DNA of 64,000 nucleotides from Xanthostigma xanthostigma. Lineage: Eukaryota > Arthropoda > Insecta > Raphidioptera > Raphidiidae. Position 1 is the first letter of the stretch; every line of letters starts with the position of its first letter. The DNA is taken from the NCBI GenBank assembly GCA_963575645.1, contig OY754475.1, forward strand, positions 19,630,509-19,694,508, read 5' to 3'. Below the pieces are notes generated by a model. The model did no database searches. It was given only the letters and a program-made list of their open reading frames with translations, and was not told the DNA's origin. Both the position numbers and the translations under genes were made by a program. Below are positions 12,701 through 27,700 of the stretch, one piece after another.

Positions 12701-15700
12701 TTGCAAACGTCACTTTTGACATTTCTTATCATTCCGACACCAAGGATAAGCGGATTGAAACCAAATTTTGGGAGGTTTAGGTTATGTATTACGGAATACG
12801 TTATCACGTAAAACTATCGTCCGTAAACCGACTTTACAGACAACCATTTTTTTGTCAATATATCGTTCGGTCTGAGAAAAATTGGTCGACAATTTTATTT
12901 ACTTGAACAAACCTATAGTGTTCGGATGCTCCGTTCAAACTGGTTTTCTCGAGCCGTTTACAAAAACCAAAGCAATTTGATTGGCATGCGAATAAGCACT
13001 CTAATATCGTTATATGTAAGTTCTTAATAATTTTGCAGGCTAACAAAAATGTCGACATGAAAAACAACAACAACAACAATACAGGTAAAGTTTTAAAGCC
13101 CTGGTCGGGAATAGTGCAGCCGCGAAGCGATGCCGCGTCCTTGGAAGACGTGTCGTCGTCGGAAGCTAGCGGCAGCACTGTATCGACGTTGCTGCAATCC
13201 ATGTCGCCGATAATGTTGACGCCGACGAAAGTCGTGTCGCAGTCGTTGCCGCCGCGCGGACGGGGCAGACTGTTGCGCAGCAGTACGACTACGCCTCCGC
13301 TTTTTAGTTTCCCGAGCATCGAGACAATATCGAGACCGTCGAGCACGCCGTCGCCGCCGGCCCCGGTAAGATTTAGTTTTTGTTATTTGGCGTGATACTA
13401 GTCCTTCGAAACGTAATTATATTGACGGGGAAAATATCGCGAGTAGAGCTGTAACAAACCGTATGTATTCGTTACGGAGTAACGGGTACATCGTCTGACT
13501 CGAAGTAACGACTCGTTACTTACAAATTCATTTCGTTACTCGCATGTTTCGTATCCATGTCAGTTCGACTCGTTTGATACGGTTATACGAACACAATGTG
13601 TTATACTTATAAGTATTCATAAAGTACGAAGTCATGACTCATGTCGTATCACGTTTGCGACGCGCTTTGGTGCGAAGCTACATGCTTATTGCTTGATGCT
13701 GTTAAGTACACTATTGTATGTCGTATGAAAAGTACCGAGTAACGTAACGATACGAAAGTAACGGGTACTGGTTCTTTAAGTAACGAATACATACGGGTAC
13801 ACAATTTCTCGTTACTTTTACAGCTCTAATCGCGAGTGCTATCGTAAAATATGCCAGAATCATCGATCCAACCTGTAGTGATAAGATTATAGTACGCGCC
13901 ACGAATCTAAAAGGTTCGGAAGCTAGTCACAAACAGCGTCGCCAAGGCACATTTTAGAGCCGTAGAACGTGCGCTCATCGGTGATTGGCCGTGATCGCTC
14001 GTTGCCATTGTCAATTGTCGCTTTCCTGCTTTAAAGTACAGTCGAGTACGCTATTGTCTAGTTGTTATTGCTATGTTAGTATCGTTGAGTTACGAGTTTG
14101 AATAACATGAAACATTTAAAATGTCTGACATCTCGAATATGGTCGGTGTCAGACATTTTAAATGGTTCATGTTATTTGTCAGAGTACATTATTTTAGCGT
14201 TTTGGTTCAAGTTTTTAAGCTATCCAATTAAAAAAACAAACAATATCTATAAATTTTTACAACGACATCTTTCGGAAAGTTTAGAGGGAAAACGCCCCAA
14301 AATCTAGAAAAGTCATAGAGGAAATAGGTGTCAGACTAGGCCTAATGAAGCCATATACAAAGTTTGGGGAGAGTATGTATCAATAAAATTTTGGCCGACG
14401 GGCTACTCTGACTAAAAATAGCTGTGCCAGGAAATTGAATGGCAACCAAATCAATTTTTCTTTATTAATTAGTACATTATATTATTATCAAAATTCAAAT
14501 TTCATTATAAAACTCGACAGATGAAGATCGAACCAAATCGGGATCTTGCACTATATAGCTCGCAATGCCTTATTATAAGAGACACTTCGCATAGGATAGT
14601 TCACTGAAATGCTGAGTAGATGGCGCATGATCGAAAGGAAATCTCAGTAGGCGCCCGACTCTTGAAATGTTAATGCGGGCAGAATACTAAAGAAATGGGC
14701 ATTAATATTCATAGTGATTATTTCTCTTTTCAGGAAAATAACTGTGTATTTGAAGATGCCCTGTGTCCGTCTGAAGCATCTCTTCAGAAATTATTAGTCA
14801 ATTTAAGCATTTGTGATAAACCCGAAGTGAAGATTATCAATAGGAAGCCAAGCCACGAATCGCCTGTCTATTTCGCTCAAGTGAAGGTATGTAAATTTGT
14901 CTTACAAGGTGATCCGGAGCTGAAGTTTTGCCGATCACAATCATAATTTTTGTGGGTGAAAGCTTAAGGCCGCTGCACACGAGGCTAGAAACAGGAGTTC
15001 TGCTAGCCGGTAGGCTGGGTACGAAGCTACAAATGACGTCACTGCGGGCTGGCCTGCTAGCTCACAAGATAGGTTTTAAAATTAGAACAAGGGCTATTTT
15101 CCCTGCGAGATTTGCTGCTAGGTATGAGCAAGAACCAATCAAAAAGCAGTATCTTGTCACGTGGGCGACTTGAACAAACACCCACAAACCAACATGGTGT
15201 CGCATTCTGACAACAGACACGTTTTGCTCTGTGTTTATATTCGAACTGTCACTGCGCGCGCACCAGATCTATCCACAAATCAAGCTTGAAAAATAGTCTC
15301 GTGTGAAGCGAGCACTTAACAGCAATTAAGGAAACCAGCGCTGGAAAACTAGTAGGCAAATCTAGCAAGGAATCTAGCAGCGTTTCTAGATCGGTGAGAC
15401 TCGAAATACAACCGCGGTACTGGTATAAAGAAATTCGTTAACTCGATAACAGATGGCTGTAAAAAGTAAAATGAAAAGACGTTTAGTCGTGCCGTTGAGG
15501 AGGAGACCGCATTCCAAGCTCGATGTTGAGAGAGAAAGTACTGCGGTATAACAGATGGCGTTGCGAGCGTCCTCGAACCTGCGCACAGTATTTCTGCGCA
15601 GAAACACGCACGTGACATGCGCAGATTGCCCTGAATCTTCTTCCACGCTCGTTCAAGTATATTCGCAGCGCCCCCTTATTTTCTCTCTACTTAGAACTTG

Positions 15701-18700
15701 GATTTCGATCTCATCCTCTCTAATCTCATTACCTATACCAACATTTTGAGATGGAAGATCCAAAAGTTACAATTTACAAAATTTCCCCTCATTTTTTTTC
15801 GCGAGATAAAGCGAAAATAAAAACTGTTTAAACCGACCCCTTGGTTCTAGTGTTTCTCTTGTCGTTTTGGGGACGAAGATATATTATTTCGTCACTCGTT
15901 TGTTTCAGGTTGGCACCGAAATTAGCGTATCCACATTCCCGACCGAATACAAAAGTCGCGAAGCGGCTCGCGAGGCAGCGTTCAGCGCCGCGTGTTCAGC
16001 AGTGTTGAATCGATATGCCGGATTCGAACGACTACCTGTCTCTCGTGCTTCCGATATCAAGCAGCGCGTAATCCCGCTTTTGGCCGAGCATCCGACGGGC
16101 GTGTGGGCCGACATGGTCAAACGACAGTACACCGAGTTGCATAAAGAAAGACTACCCGATGATTGGTTGGACGTTGTACGACAGAGCGGGGTAGCGATCG
16201 AGTACGCTGCCAACGATAAATGTATCTTGATGTTGCAAACGAACGTAAGTTTTTTGTTTTATTAGTCGGTCGAATGGCGGCACCAAAATTTCTCGACGTT
16301 TCACGGCCTCCTGAACGATTCGGCAGCATTTTTCTAAAAGCGATATTCGTTTTAGGTTAACGAAAACGGCCAGTTTCCATATACAGTTCCGGATCCGATT
16401 ATGCCGGAAAAAGGTCCGTATTACAGTGTTGTTATCACGTGGGCAATAAACACGAACGAAGTTTGGTTCAGAATTATTGGCGACGCTGTATCAGTAAGTA
16501 CGCTTTTTGTTTTTTTGTTTTTTGACGTGATAACGTCTTATAAATTGATGAATCACCAATCTTATAAATTGATGAAACACCGGCTGCATGCACGAAAAAG
16601 TGTAACGTTCGTAACGTTCCGCCTGACCCTGTGCGTTCTTTTCTCGAAAACGGCCCTAACGATTTGGATGAAATTTACTGAAAAGGGATTTTGGGGGGCA
16701 AAAAATCGTTTTAACTAGGTCTCATCTTTCGAAAAAATCGTTTTCATACAAATTTTATCATTATAAAAATCAATTTTTTGACGTATGAAAATACTTTAAT
16801 ATTGTAAGTAGGTTTTGGAATTTTATATAAACAGTGAAACAATTGTTTTCAAAATATTATGACAATTAATCTTTGAGACTTAAAATAAATACGAAAGAAA
16901 GAAAGTTAAAAAAAACAATTATTATTAAATAGGTGGTGAGTATTTTAATACATAAAATTAACCTAAATTTGAAGCGCGAAAGATGCAATATCATAGATTC
17001 GAATTATTATAATTATTATATGTAGAATTTAGGTTATGTATTACGGAATACGTTATCACGTAAAACTATCGTCCGTAAACCGACTTTACAGACAACCAAT
17101 TTTTTAAGTAATATTCAGGATTGCTGCCTCTTCGGGTCTCCGGTATTATTTTGTATTATTAATGTATGAAATGTTAAAAATATTCCATATATTTAAAAAT
17201 TGGAGACTTATTATTTCACACACACTCAAAAGCGTGTTTTTTATGCTTTCAGGAACAATATAGAGCAATGACTGAAGATATGGAGGTGCATTATAAACTT
17301 TATACTGTCCCGGCGGCACAGGTATGTACTGTAGGATTTTTAAAAGAAGACCGGTCTATGGAATGTAGCCCTTATGACCTTATTGCAGAAGAGCGCAAAT
17401 GTATTTTATATTAGTAAAAGCTAATGATCCTGGAACCGCTTCTATGCAATAAGGGAGTCCAGTCGACCAATCGTATTACAATTGTGGTATCGCGATAATT
17501 GTACTCTTGCCATGGTCGTACGACTATACAGCGACACTTGCTAACTACAAAAAAATCATATACCAGACAGTACATAGGCGTGCGTCCACGGACTACGTTG
17601 AGGGTTGTTGTCTGAATATCATCAAAATGGAAAGTAAAAAGGGAAAAACAGTTAGAAGTGGCGCTAGGGAGGTCATAGCGAATGTAATTAAAATGTGCGA
17701 GTTAGAGGCTCAAAATAATGCCTTAAAATTTAAAGCTATACATTGTTTGCATGCCTTGCTATGCGCCGCCTATGAATTCCGATAATTTGGGAACACATCA
17801 ACGACTTCTTGCCCTTTCCCCACCGGTCTTCTTTCGCCGATCGCACAGTAACCCTTTAACTAGTACAGTGAAATCTCGATTCTATGTGACTTATCATGAC
17901 GTCTTTGAATATTAATAATTAACATATTTATCATAATCCATTAATGTATTCGCTTACAATTTTTATTTTTTTAAACAACGCGTAGAATAATTTATCGCGA
18001 TTCAAATGAATTCTTAAATAATGGGAAAGTCAATATTAAATTGCAATATTTTTATTAGCAAAATGTGCCGGAGATGAATTTTATTCATACTAGCGTGACC
18101 TGTGCGAATTATTCGCACTAAATAAGTATAATAATTATCACTTTACAAAATTATTTTTTAAATATGATTCAATTCGTTTCTAATTTTGCACACTACTTAT
18201 AAAGTTCTTCTTTTTGTTGAAAAAGAAATATTTTACTGAAATTGTCATATAGAGGCGCAAGTAGCAAAAGCGTTGTTCCGCGTTGCCCGTCAGATGGCAG
18301 TATGCAGTATTTACAATATGATGGTCAGATGACAGATCGAAGTGTTAACGTTACGCCGTCAGATGGCAGACGTTGTTCAGAGTTTAATTAATTTACAAAA
18401 ACAATAGCAATAATAAATTTTTTAGTTGTCGATGTCAGTAGAGCAAGCAATTATCTGTAAAATGATATATAATTTATGTGGAGAAATTGTGTGGTTTTTT
18501 CTAAAAAGGGAGGCAAACATCTTAAACCTTAGCGTATTAATATACATATATGATAAAGTAATAAGTCACGAGGGCAGCCGATAAACAATCGTTCCGGCAT
18601 GCGGCTGGCGCGATCGAGCTCTTAAATAAAGACGAACCCTCACGAATTAGAAAAGAACAGAGTTTTTGGTTCGTTTCGTCGATCCGTTTTCCCGTGACAT

Positions 18701-21700
18701 TTATTGTTCGATCGATTTAATTTCAGATCCACGTCGGACAGTGCTACGCCGTAAATGAAAACGACACTTACATGCGAGTAAGAGTGCTAGAGCTTTACGA
18801 AACGGAAGCGCTATGCATATTTCTCGATCACGGACACATTCTCCAGTTGCCCCTCGACGTGCTACTCCCTCTTCCGAACGAGTTTCAGTCGCTGCCTGCA
18901 CAGGTATTTCAAATCTATACTGATAATATTATAGAGAGTAGTGATGTGTCGCTCTTGAGCGAGTCTTTCATAATGAACGACTCCTTTCTCGGAGCGGAGC
19001 GAGTCACTCTTTTTTGTGTGAATGACTCGCTCCGAGCGCCATTGCTCTGTGCTGAACTGTTCTGTACTGTTGCATTCGCACATTTACAGAGCGCACACAG
19101 CACAGGCCACAGAGGCACTAGTGAATTTTGCACGTACGGAGTTATCTTTGCTGAGTCATTTAATGTTGAATGACACACTGTAAGTGTATGAGCTGTTCTG
19201 TACTGTTGCATTCGCACATTTACAGAGCGCACACAGCACAGGCCACAGAGGCACTAGTGAATTTTGCACGTACGGAGTTATCTTTGCTGAGTCATTTAAT
19301 GTTGAATGACACACTGTAAGTGTATGAGCTGTTCTGTACTATTGCATTCGCACATTTACAGAGCGCACACAGCACAGGCCACAGAGGCACTAGTGAATTT
19401 TGCACGTACGGAGTTATCTTTGCTGAGTCATTTAATGTTGAATGACACACTGTAAGTGTATGAGCTGTTCTGTACTGTTGCATTCGCACATTTACAGAGC
19501 GCACACAGCACAGAGGCACTAGTGAATTTTGCACGTACGGAGTTATCTTTGCTGAGTCATTTAATGTTGAATGACACACTGTAAGTGCAATAGTACTAAG
19601 CTTACACTGACTTAAATCATTCACATTGACGTCGTTGACAAAGATATATAACAATAAACATTATTTTTGTTAAGCTTTTGTTATACTTTATAGTTTATCT
19701 GAAATTCGAATAATATAAGATCAGAATCATATTAAAATGAGCTCAGAGCTGAGTGTGTATTGTGGTGTGCAATGCTTCGTGACTCCTGAGCTGCATGATG
19801 ACAGTTCATACGTCTGCAGGCACTCTTGTGCAGTGCGTACTGTCTAGCGTCTCCCTCTGAGCGACTCTTTTTAGTGAGCGGAGCGCACGGAGCCAGCTCC
19901 CAATAAAGAGTCATGTGGGGACACATTACTAACAGAGAGGCAGAGTTTTGAAAGTTAGAATGTAGGAGGCTATCTCCTAAACTACTAATCTGAATAAAAG
20001 TGATTTTCCCGGAGACCGATTTTGCAACTTAAGTCGATGAAAAACGATATAATACGCGCCAAGGATCTAAGAGGTTCGGAAGTTAGTCACAAACAGCGTC
20101 GCAAAGACACATTTTAGAGCCGTTGAGACTCCCACCACCTCCCAGCTACCTGCGCGGAACGTGCGCTCGTCGATGATTGGCCGTGATCGCTCGTTGCCTT
20201 TGTCACTTGTCGCTTTCCTGCTTTAAAGTACAGTCGAGTACGCTATTGTCAAGTTGTTATTGTTATTTTAGTTTTGTTGAGTTGCGAGTTTGTAGTTTTT
20301 CAACAAACTGTACAAGCGCAAGCCCGCATTCGCATCTAACTTCCGAGCCTTTTAGATTCGTGGCGCGTATTATACAAATTCAGGCGAGGCCGGGCCGGGT
20401 TGCTAGTAATTCGTGTGGCGCTTTTTAGGACTCCGTACTTCTAAAAGAGAAAAACGGAATTCTCGTTTGTCTGTCCGTCCATCCGTGTAGCTCCGTGTAG
20501 CTCTGAAAAGATCAAGCAGAAATTTATCACAGTTATGAAGGATTAAGGAGCAAAATTTGACAACTCAAAAAAAATGTGCGGTATCATTTGAAAGGGTTTT
20601 CCTTAAGGATCACAAACTTTTTTTTTTTCAGAATTTTGTTAGGTAGTATTTGAGGCTTGCAGCTAAATTTTTAATAATAATTGTTCTGTTTGTTATTTTC
20701 AGGCGGTTAGGTGTCACTTAGCTGGAATGCAGGATCTAGCCGACAATGAAGCAGTCATAACACATTTAGAGAATTTAATAGGTCGTCATTTGTTTGTGCA
20801 AATACACGAAGAAGCGTCAGGTAACTGTGAGTTTTTCTTTTTTTTTGTGTTATTATTGTTACAACTCTGGTATCTTCGATACTTTTTATTAAAAGTACAG
20901 TAGAACACGTGTATTTTCAATCTGTCAGGACTAATCGACTCATGTATTTTCAACTTCTCTTTCATCCCCACTTCGTGGCGTTCGTATATCCATCAGAATA
21001 CTTTTTACATTTTTGACTTTATTTGTTCCGTTGGCTAAACAGCATAAGTAGGCAGTGGGGACTAAAAACTTGAAAATACGGGTTTAAAATCAATTGAAGA
21101 TAGATGGTGTTGAAAATACATGAGTCCTACGATGACTGTATCCAAAAATGAAGACACTTTTCAGAAACACCTCTTATCTAACATACTTTTTTACCCGACT
21201 ATGACAGTCAAAATGTAAGGTTATGATTTTAGTAGTTTGTTATGCATGTATGTGTGTGGGTATAGATGTTTCCTTCTAGAGGCCAAATTAGTGAACCGAT
21301 TTTGATAAACGCGATGCCGTTGAATTTGTCTCAATGGCAAGAGTGTCATGGGTTATAAAACAAATCCAATATGGCGCCCATTACCCGCCATATTGTCTCG
21401 GATGATATTAAAATTGCAGTGATCTGAAACTTTGTACTGTTTTGATGTTTTTTTTTTAATTGTTTTATTAAACAATTGACAGTTTATAGTTTTAAAAGTG
21501 TCTTTAGTTTTTAAATGTAACTTAGAGTTTCGCCGATGTGGATTGTGAAGGTGAAAATAAAAAAGTCTCCTTCTAGAAGCCAAATTAGTGAACCGATTTT
21601 GATAAACGCGATGCTGTTGAGTTTGTCTCAATGTCAAGAGTGCCATGGGTTATAAAACAAATCCAATATGGCGCCCATTACCCGCCATATTGTCTCGGAT

Positions 21701-24700
21701 GATATTAAAATTGCAGTGATCTGAAGCTTTGTGCTGTTTTGATGCTTTTTTTAATTGTTTTATAAACAATTGACAGTTTAGTTAGTTTTTAAATGTAACT
21801 TAGAGTTTCGCCGATGTAGATTGTGACTGAAAATAAAAAAGTCTTTAACATGTTTGTTTTCAGATTTGGAAGACGATTCGTTACCGGTAGTTCTGTTTGA
21901 CACGACGGGTCCAACCGATATTGTATTGAACGAATATATAATCAAAAAAGTTATCGAAAGCTATCCCACTCCCCAATTGCAGTCGGTATGTGATACGCAT
22001 AACATTTTTTTATCACAATTGTTTCGAATACGGTAGTAGGCTAACATAACCTTAAATATTAATTTTAGGATAACAGCGTACGTGAAATGACGGTGGTACA
22101 CGTCGATCCGATGGGCTACATTTATTTGCAGCCTACCGGAGAACACTCCGAAGGCTTGTCGGTGTTTTTAGAACTGATGCAACGATTGTCTCAAAATCTG
22201 TTGAAGACAGAAAACGATTACATCACGAGCACGAGGAATATAGACTCTACTAAGATATTTATAGCGAAGTATGAAGACGGCAACTGGTACAGGTACACGA
22301 ATCTATATTTTTTTGTTTTAATGCCATAAGTAATTCGCACTTGTGTTTTTTAGGGTTCCGTTCCTCCGAACGGAACCTTAGGATCACTCAATCTTTTTGG
22401 TTTCCGGGCTTGTATGCCGTGACACTTTGCCAGCTACCACATCGCCTTTGATAATGTTGAAACGTCAGGTAGTAATACCAATGGACCACGGCATACAAAT
22501 CCGGAAACCAAGAAGATTTGGATCAACACCGGCCGTGAAAGCCACTTAGGTTCACTTAGTTTCTCGACTTTATGTCATAGCAGACGCCATTCGCACCATT
22601 ACTATTTTTTTTTACCACACTTCCCGTTATTTTCTGCAATTTTTAAACTTCAACTTAATTAATAGCAACGGGCGAATGAAGGAATTTTTAGGAAATTAGG
22701 ATAAGGTAGGCAAATTTTGAGCATAGAAATTTGACGGGTAATCGGCCATGACCTTGAATAAGGAACCATCTTGATATTTATCTGGAATTGTTGAGGGAAA
22801 CCATGGAAAACCTCAACAAGATGGCCGGTACAGGAATTACCGTTTCTCGGCGAGCGGTAGTGGGAAATACTCCCAGCCACATCTGCCCCTGTCGGGATTC
22901 GAACCCGGTACCTCCCGAATGCGAGTCTAGTGCTCTCACCGCTACGCCACCCCGCTCGGTGGAATGTAGTTTGTATTCAAATGTTTTATGAGAACACTCA
23001 GGAACCCGAGCTCATACCAGTCGATTTGTGTTTGTTGGCTGCCAGATTTTCTAATACACACAGAGACACTCCGCTGTTGAGCGTCTATAATCTACAATCT
23101 ATCATATAACTTGTTATAGTACGCGCCACGGACCTAAAAGGTTCGGAAGTTAGTCACAAACAGCGTCGCAAAGGCACATTTTAGAGCCGTTGTGACTCCC
23201 ACCAGCTACCTGCACGGAACGTGCGCTCGTCAGTGATTGGCCTTTGTCACTATCCTGTTTTAAATTACAGTCGAATACGCTATTGTCAAGTTGTTATTGC
23301 TATTTTAGTTTTGTTGAGTTGCGAGTTTGTAGTCTTTCAACAGACTGTACAAGCGCCAGCCTGCGTTCGCATCTAACTTCCGAGCCTTTTAGATTCGTGG
23401 CGCGTACTGTACATAGCGGAATTAGTTCAGTACTAGAGCGGTTTTGTTTTGTTATTTTTGGCAGATGCGCAGTGAAAGAAAAGTCGTTGGTCGACAACAC
23501 CGTAACGGTATTCTTTATCGATTATGGCAACACGATGATTATCGATTTGAGCAAGAGTAAGAAGAACTTGCTCGTCTTAGAAACACTGTCAAATGTTTTG
23601 CAACATTTCGCACCCCAGTGCGTCAAGGTACACGAATCACTTTTTTATAATGGATATTCCGTCGGTGATACCGTCGTTATAAAAAGCTTGAAATCTATGC
23701 GCATCGATCTTTAAAATCATTTGTCGGTTATTGCTGATCGAATGTATCTGTTACAAAATTTCAATTGAATTTTCATTACATTTAAAAAGAATGTATTAAA
23801 AATACTAAGGCCAGATAAGCTTAACGGTTGGTGATCTTAAGATATTACAAACTTCCGGCGTTTTGAAAATATGAACTGGTACTGTGTTCCGATAACCTTG
23901 ACAGATGGTGGCTTTTAAATAAAGAAACACCGGTTTTTGTTTTGCCTGTTGTGTAACTGAACGAGCACCATTTGTCACCATAACCGTAAAAACTTTTTAT
24001 TAAGATATGTTCGATTAGCGATATTATAAAATAATTTTTCTGTTTTAACAAAGTTTCAGTGAGTTTAAATAAGTATTGAAATTACTTACATTTGTAATAA
24101 TTTATTGTTACAAAATAATATTCGGAATTGCTCGCTTTGTTTTTTTACTCCTCGTCTTAAATAAACAAAAAATAACTATCTTATGAAACTCATTGGATCG
24201 GCTACTGATCAAAGACAAGAGCAGGACCAAAACGATTGAAATTTTTAAAAAAGTTGTAACCTCAAAACTCATTTTAAAAATGACGTATGACAAGCGTTTT
24301 TCAAATGTTTCACGATTAATTTTTTTTGTTACCAATGTTGAATTTTAAACTCGCTGATCCGATTGCCGTTATCTATAATTTGGCATGTATTGTATATAAA
24401 AGTAGTTTTGTTTTCTCACTTTCATTTGTTCTATTGTGCTAAACAAAAACAAAAGACTGATCCCTAGTCGTTAATTATTTCATTTGTTTTCTTGACTATT
24501 TACTGCTTATACCAAGTATTCTAGTAGTCGTAGCGCTGATTGTATGGGGACTCCAAAGTATTTCACTCCAAAATCCTTGCTCGTAAATAATGCTGTGAAC
24601 AAAAATCAGACCGGTTTCATTTTTATCGGAACTCTGACTACTTGATCGTAATAATAATCATAATTCTAAAAAAAGGGTGTTGGACTTCCTCTTGAAGATC

Positions 24701-27700
24701 TCATCAAAATTATGGGAGGCACACGCGCAGTCTAAAAAATAGATTGTGCGCATGCGACTCCCTCCATTTTGATAGAAATCTTCAAAACAAACCAAACATT
24801 TACATACAGACCTGGACATCAACATCTGTATCATAACAATGCATTAAAAGTGGCCATCAAAATAGAAAGAGAGATAGGGAATCTGACGACTAACTTCTAT
24901 CTCTCTCTAGACTTCTGCTTGTGATGCGCCTATGTAGAAAGAGATAAAAACCGGCCGTCACACGCTCCGTCTTTCTCGCTCTTGTCGACCACTTTTCGAT
25001 GCAATGTCCACCAGTTCACACACCTGTCGAGTCAAAATTTTGTTGATTGCAAAAAAGCTTATTAGTTTCCGAGAGATTGCTTAACTAGAATGTTCACCAA
25101 TTTTATGTCACCTGTAGTAAATTCAATTGTTTTGTTTTTGTTTATAAGCTCTTAATGATTTAGTCATTTTAGTGCAAAGTATGTTTGGACTGTTATCTTT
25201 ATTAAATTGGTTATTGTTTTGTTTTCGATTTCCTTCTTTATAAGCTTAAAAGACTATGATGCAACAATGGCGGATAGATACAAAGGAGACTGATCTCTGT
25301 AGACAGCATATTCCGAAAATCGAATATGTTTAGGATTCATAGAAGTTTTACGCGCGGCGCTGTTAAGCTATAGGACCCGAGTTTTGAGGCCTCATTCTCA
25401 ATGATTCTAAAAATCAGTGCATGGCAGCGTGCTAATTTGTCAATTAACCTATTCGATTATATAATTCTATTTTGCAAAACAAAAGCAATATTTTCCTCAC
25501 TTTTTGGACAACAGCGAATGCATAGAGATTAGTGTCTTTCCTCTCTTTCTATCCTCTATCCATTGCATGAAAACATTTTCCTAAAATTTAATGTAAGACT
25601 TATTAACCGATAAACCAAAGATTGTATTTTTCTATAAGTAGTTTTAAGGTTATGTGATTTTCAATATTAAGTATTAAAGCTATCAAGTATTAAGACTGTT
25701 CATATTAGCTGTATTTTGACGATGAAACTAAACAAACGAAACGCGTTTTAGCGTTACGGGTTTTTTTTTGTCAGTGTCACAAATAACAAGTTTTCAATTT
25801 TGTTGTTAATCTGTCTATCTAGTGAATACTTTTAGAAACTGCGTGGATTCCTATCCAAAACTGCAACACTATTAAAACTAATTTAATGTTGTGATATAAA
25901 GTCGGCGCTAACAATCGAATTTCATCACTCGATTGTGCTGCCACCTTGCGACTAATTTCGGAAACTTAACTCGCGTACCATAACCTTAAATGTCGTTTTA
26001 AAAAAATGTCAAACAGTAGTTGTTTGAAAGTGTTTCATCGCCAAAAGTCAATCATACTCATGTTATCAACTTATAGCATTAGGAATTGTATCACAATGAA
26101 TCTAAATAGGTTAAAATGTTTTAAACGTGTTTAAAACTTCTACGCAGTAAAAGACTGTGACAATCAGTACCCATATTTTTGTAAGCATTTTAGTAACTTG
26201 TAATATAATTTTTGACCCACTTTCATATATCGAATCTACTTAAAACTTTGCACACATTCGTAGCTCCGATAACGGTACAATATTTTATATAGCCACTTCC
26301 TTCGTCATCTTCCGTAATTATGCCGTGTCTTCAGTCAGGTAAAAGTTTCGATAAGGTGTAACAATTCCAAAACAATTGAACTCTTTGTTACAGTAACTAA
26401 CTGATTTTGTTTCATGACTGACAAAGACAGTAAGATAAGTTTGTTTAAAAAAAAATATTTTTGATTCATTGTGACGGCATTATATTATTGTGATATTATA
26501 GACTGAAAAAAGTGTACTTACCTTTGTTTATTCATAAGCTAAAATCATATGTCAATTGTTTTCTTTATATCAGAATACTGTGTGGTTATGGTTTAATTTT
26601 TAGGTTAATGAAATTATATTGTTCTTTTCTACGATCGCAACATGAAAAAATTGCATTTGTTAAATTGATAACAAGCAGCTGTTAATTGATACACTTTGTA
26701 TATGATTCGTTTGAAAATGGCAACCGTTATACACTTATTTGAAGCTGGGGCGGGTCGGGCTCCCGTTTTTGTTATTTCTAGCGTGGAGTACTGTTGAGTA
26801 CACCAGTGCCCTCTAATTTCAACGCCTGTTTTTTTTTTTTTTTTGACGTGATAACGTCTTATAAATTGATGAAACACCAGCTGCACGCACGAAAAAGTGT
26901 AACGTTCCGCCTGACCCTGTGCGTGCAAGCGAGAGCGCAGTATGCTTCGGCCCAAGTTTGACAGCTACTAAAATTTAGGTTATGTATTACGGAATACGTT
27001 ATCACGTAAAACTATCGTCCGTAAACCGACTTTACAGACAACCAATTTTTTTTTCAGAGTTTTAAAAATACCATAACTGTCTTGACCCCTTAGTCGTCTT
27101 TTGTTACATTATAAAACTTGCAGTATCTTCAACCATTTTGATTAATTATTAGAATTGCAACCGAATATTCGACGTATATATAGGCTCGACTTTAGCGCTA
27201 ATGGAGCAACTAATGGAAAGAAAAAAATGTAGCTGGGGCGTATCTCCCTGAGTAGCGACAAGTTCTGGTTTACTATAAAGTTCATAATAGACCAGAAAAT
27301 CCTAAAACTGAAGGTGGAGAAATCTAAGTCACTTTTAATTTCTTCGAATTAAAATTAATTTAAAATTTCTCCATAGTACGTAACTACTATGGAACAGATA
27401 ATCTTTCTAGCTACTATTTTTTTTTTTTTTAATTTCAAACTATTTGATATTTGGCCGAATAGGCAGAAAACGGAACCATTGCTTAATATTTGACGCAACT
27501 CTAATAATTATTCATACAAATAAGTTCGTACGTTTGTCTTTAATTGCTAGTTTTTATCGAAGCTTCAATTATTAGACATTGTTTTTGACGTTTCTCTGAG
27601 AAAAGCTTGATCTGACATGTTTTTAGGCTAGGTATATTGCGTTGTAGGATTTATATCTGTTTACAGTTAGGATTTGTTCTGTGATAAAAAAATATAAGTT

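Noticed and set aside
12855..13346. 163-codon minus-strand ORF
   Set aside because: It is the antisense of a well-supported TDRD7 exon with proper splice sites.
22893..22962. A tRNA gene on the minus strand
   Set aside because: A and B boxes are present, but the sequence runs into a long non-tRNA body, as in a SINE.
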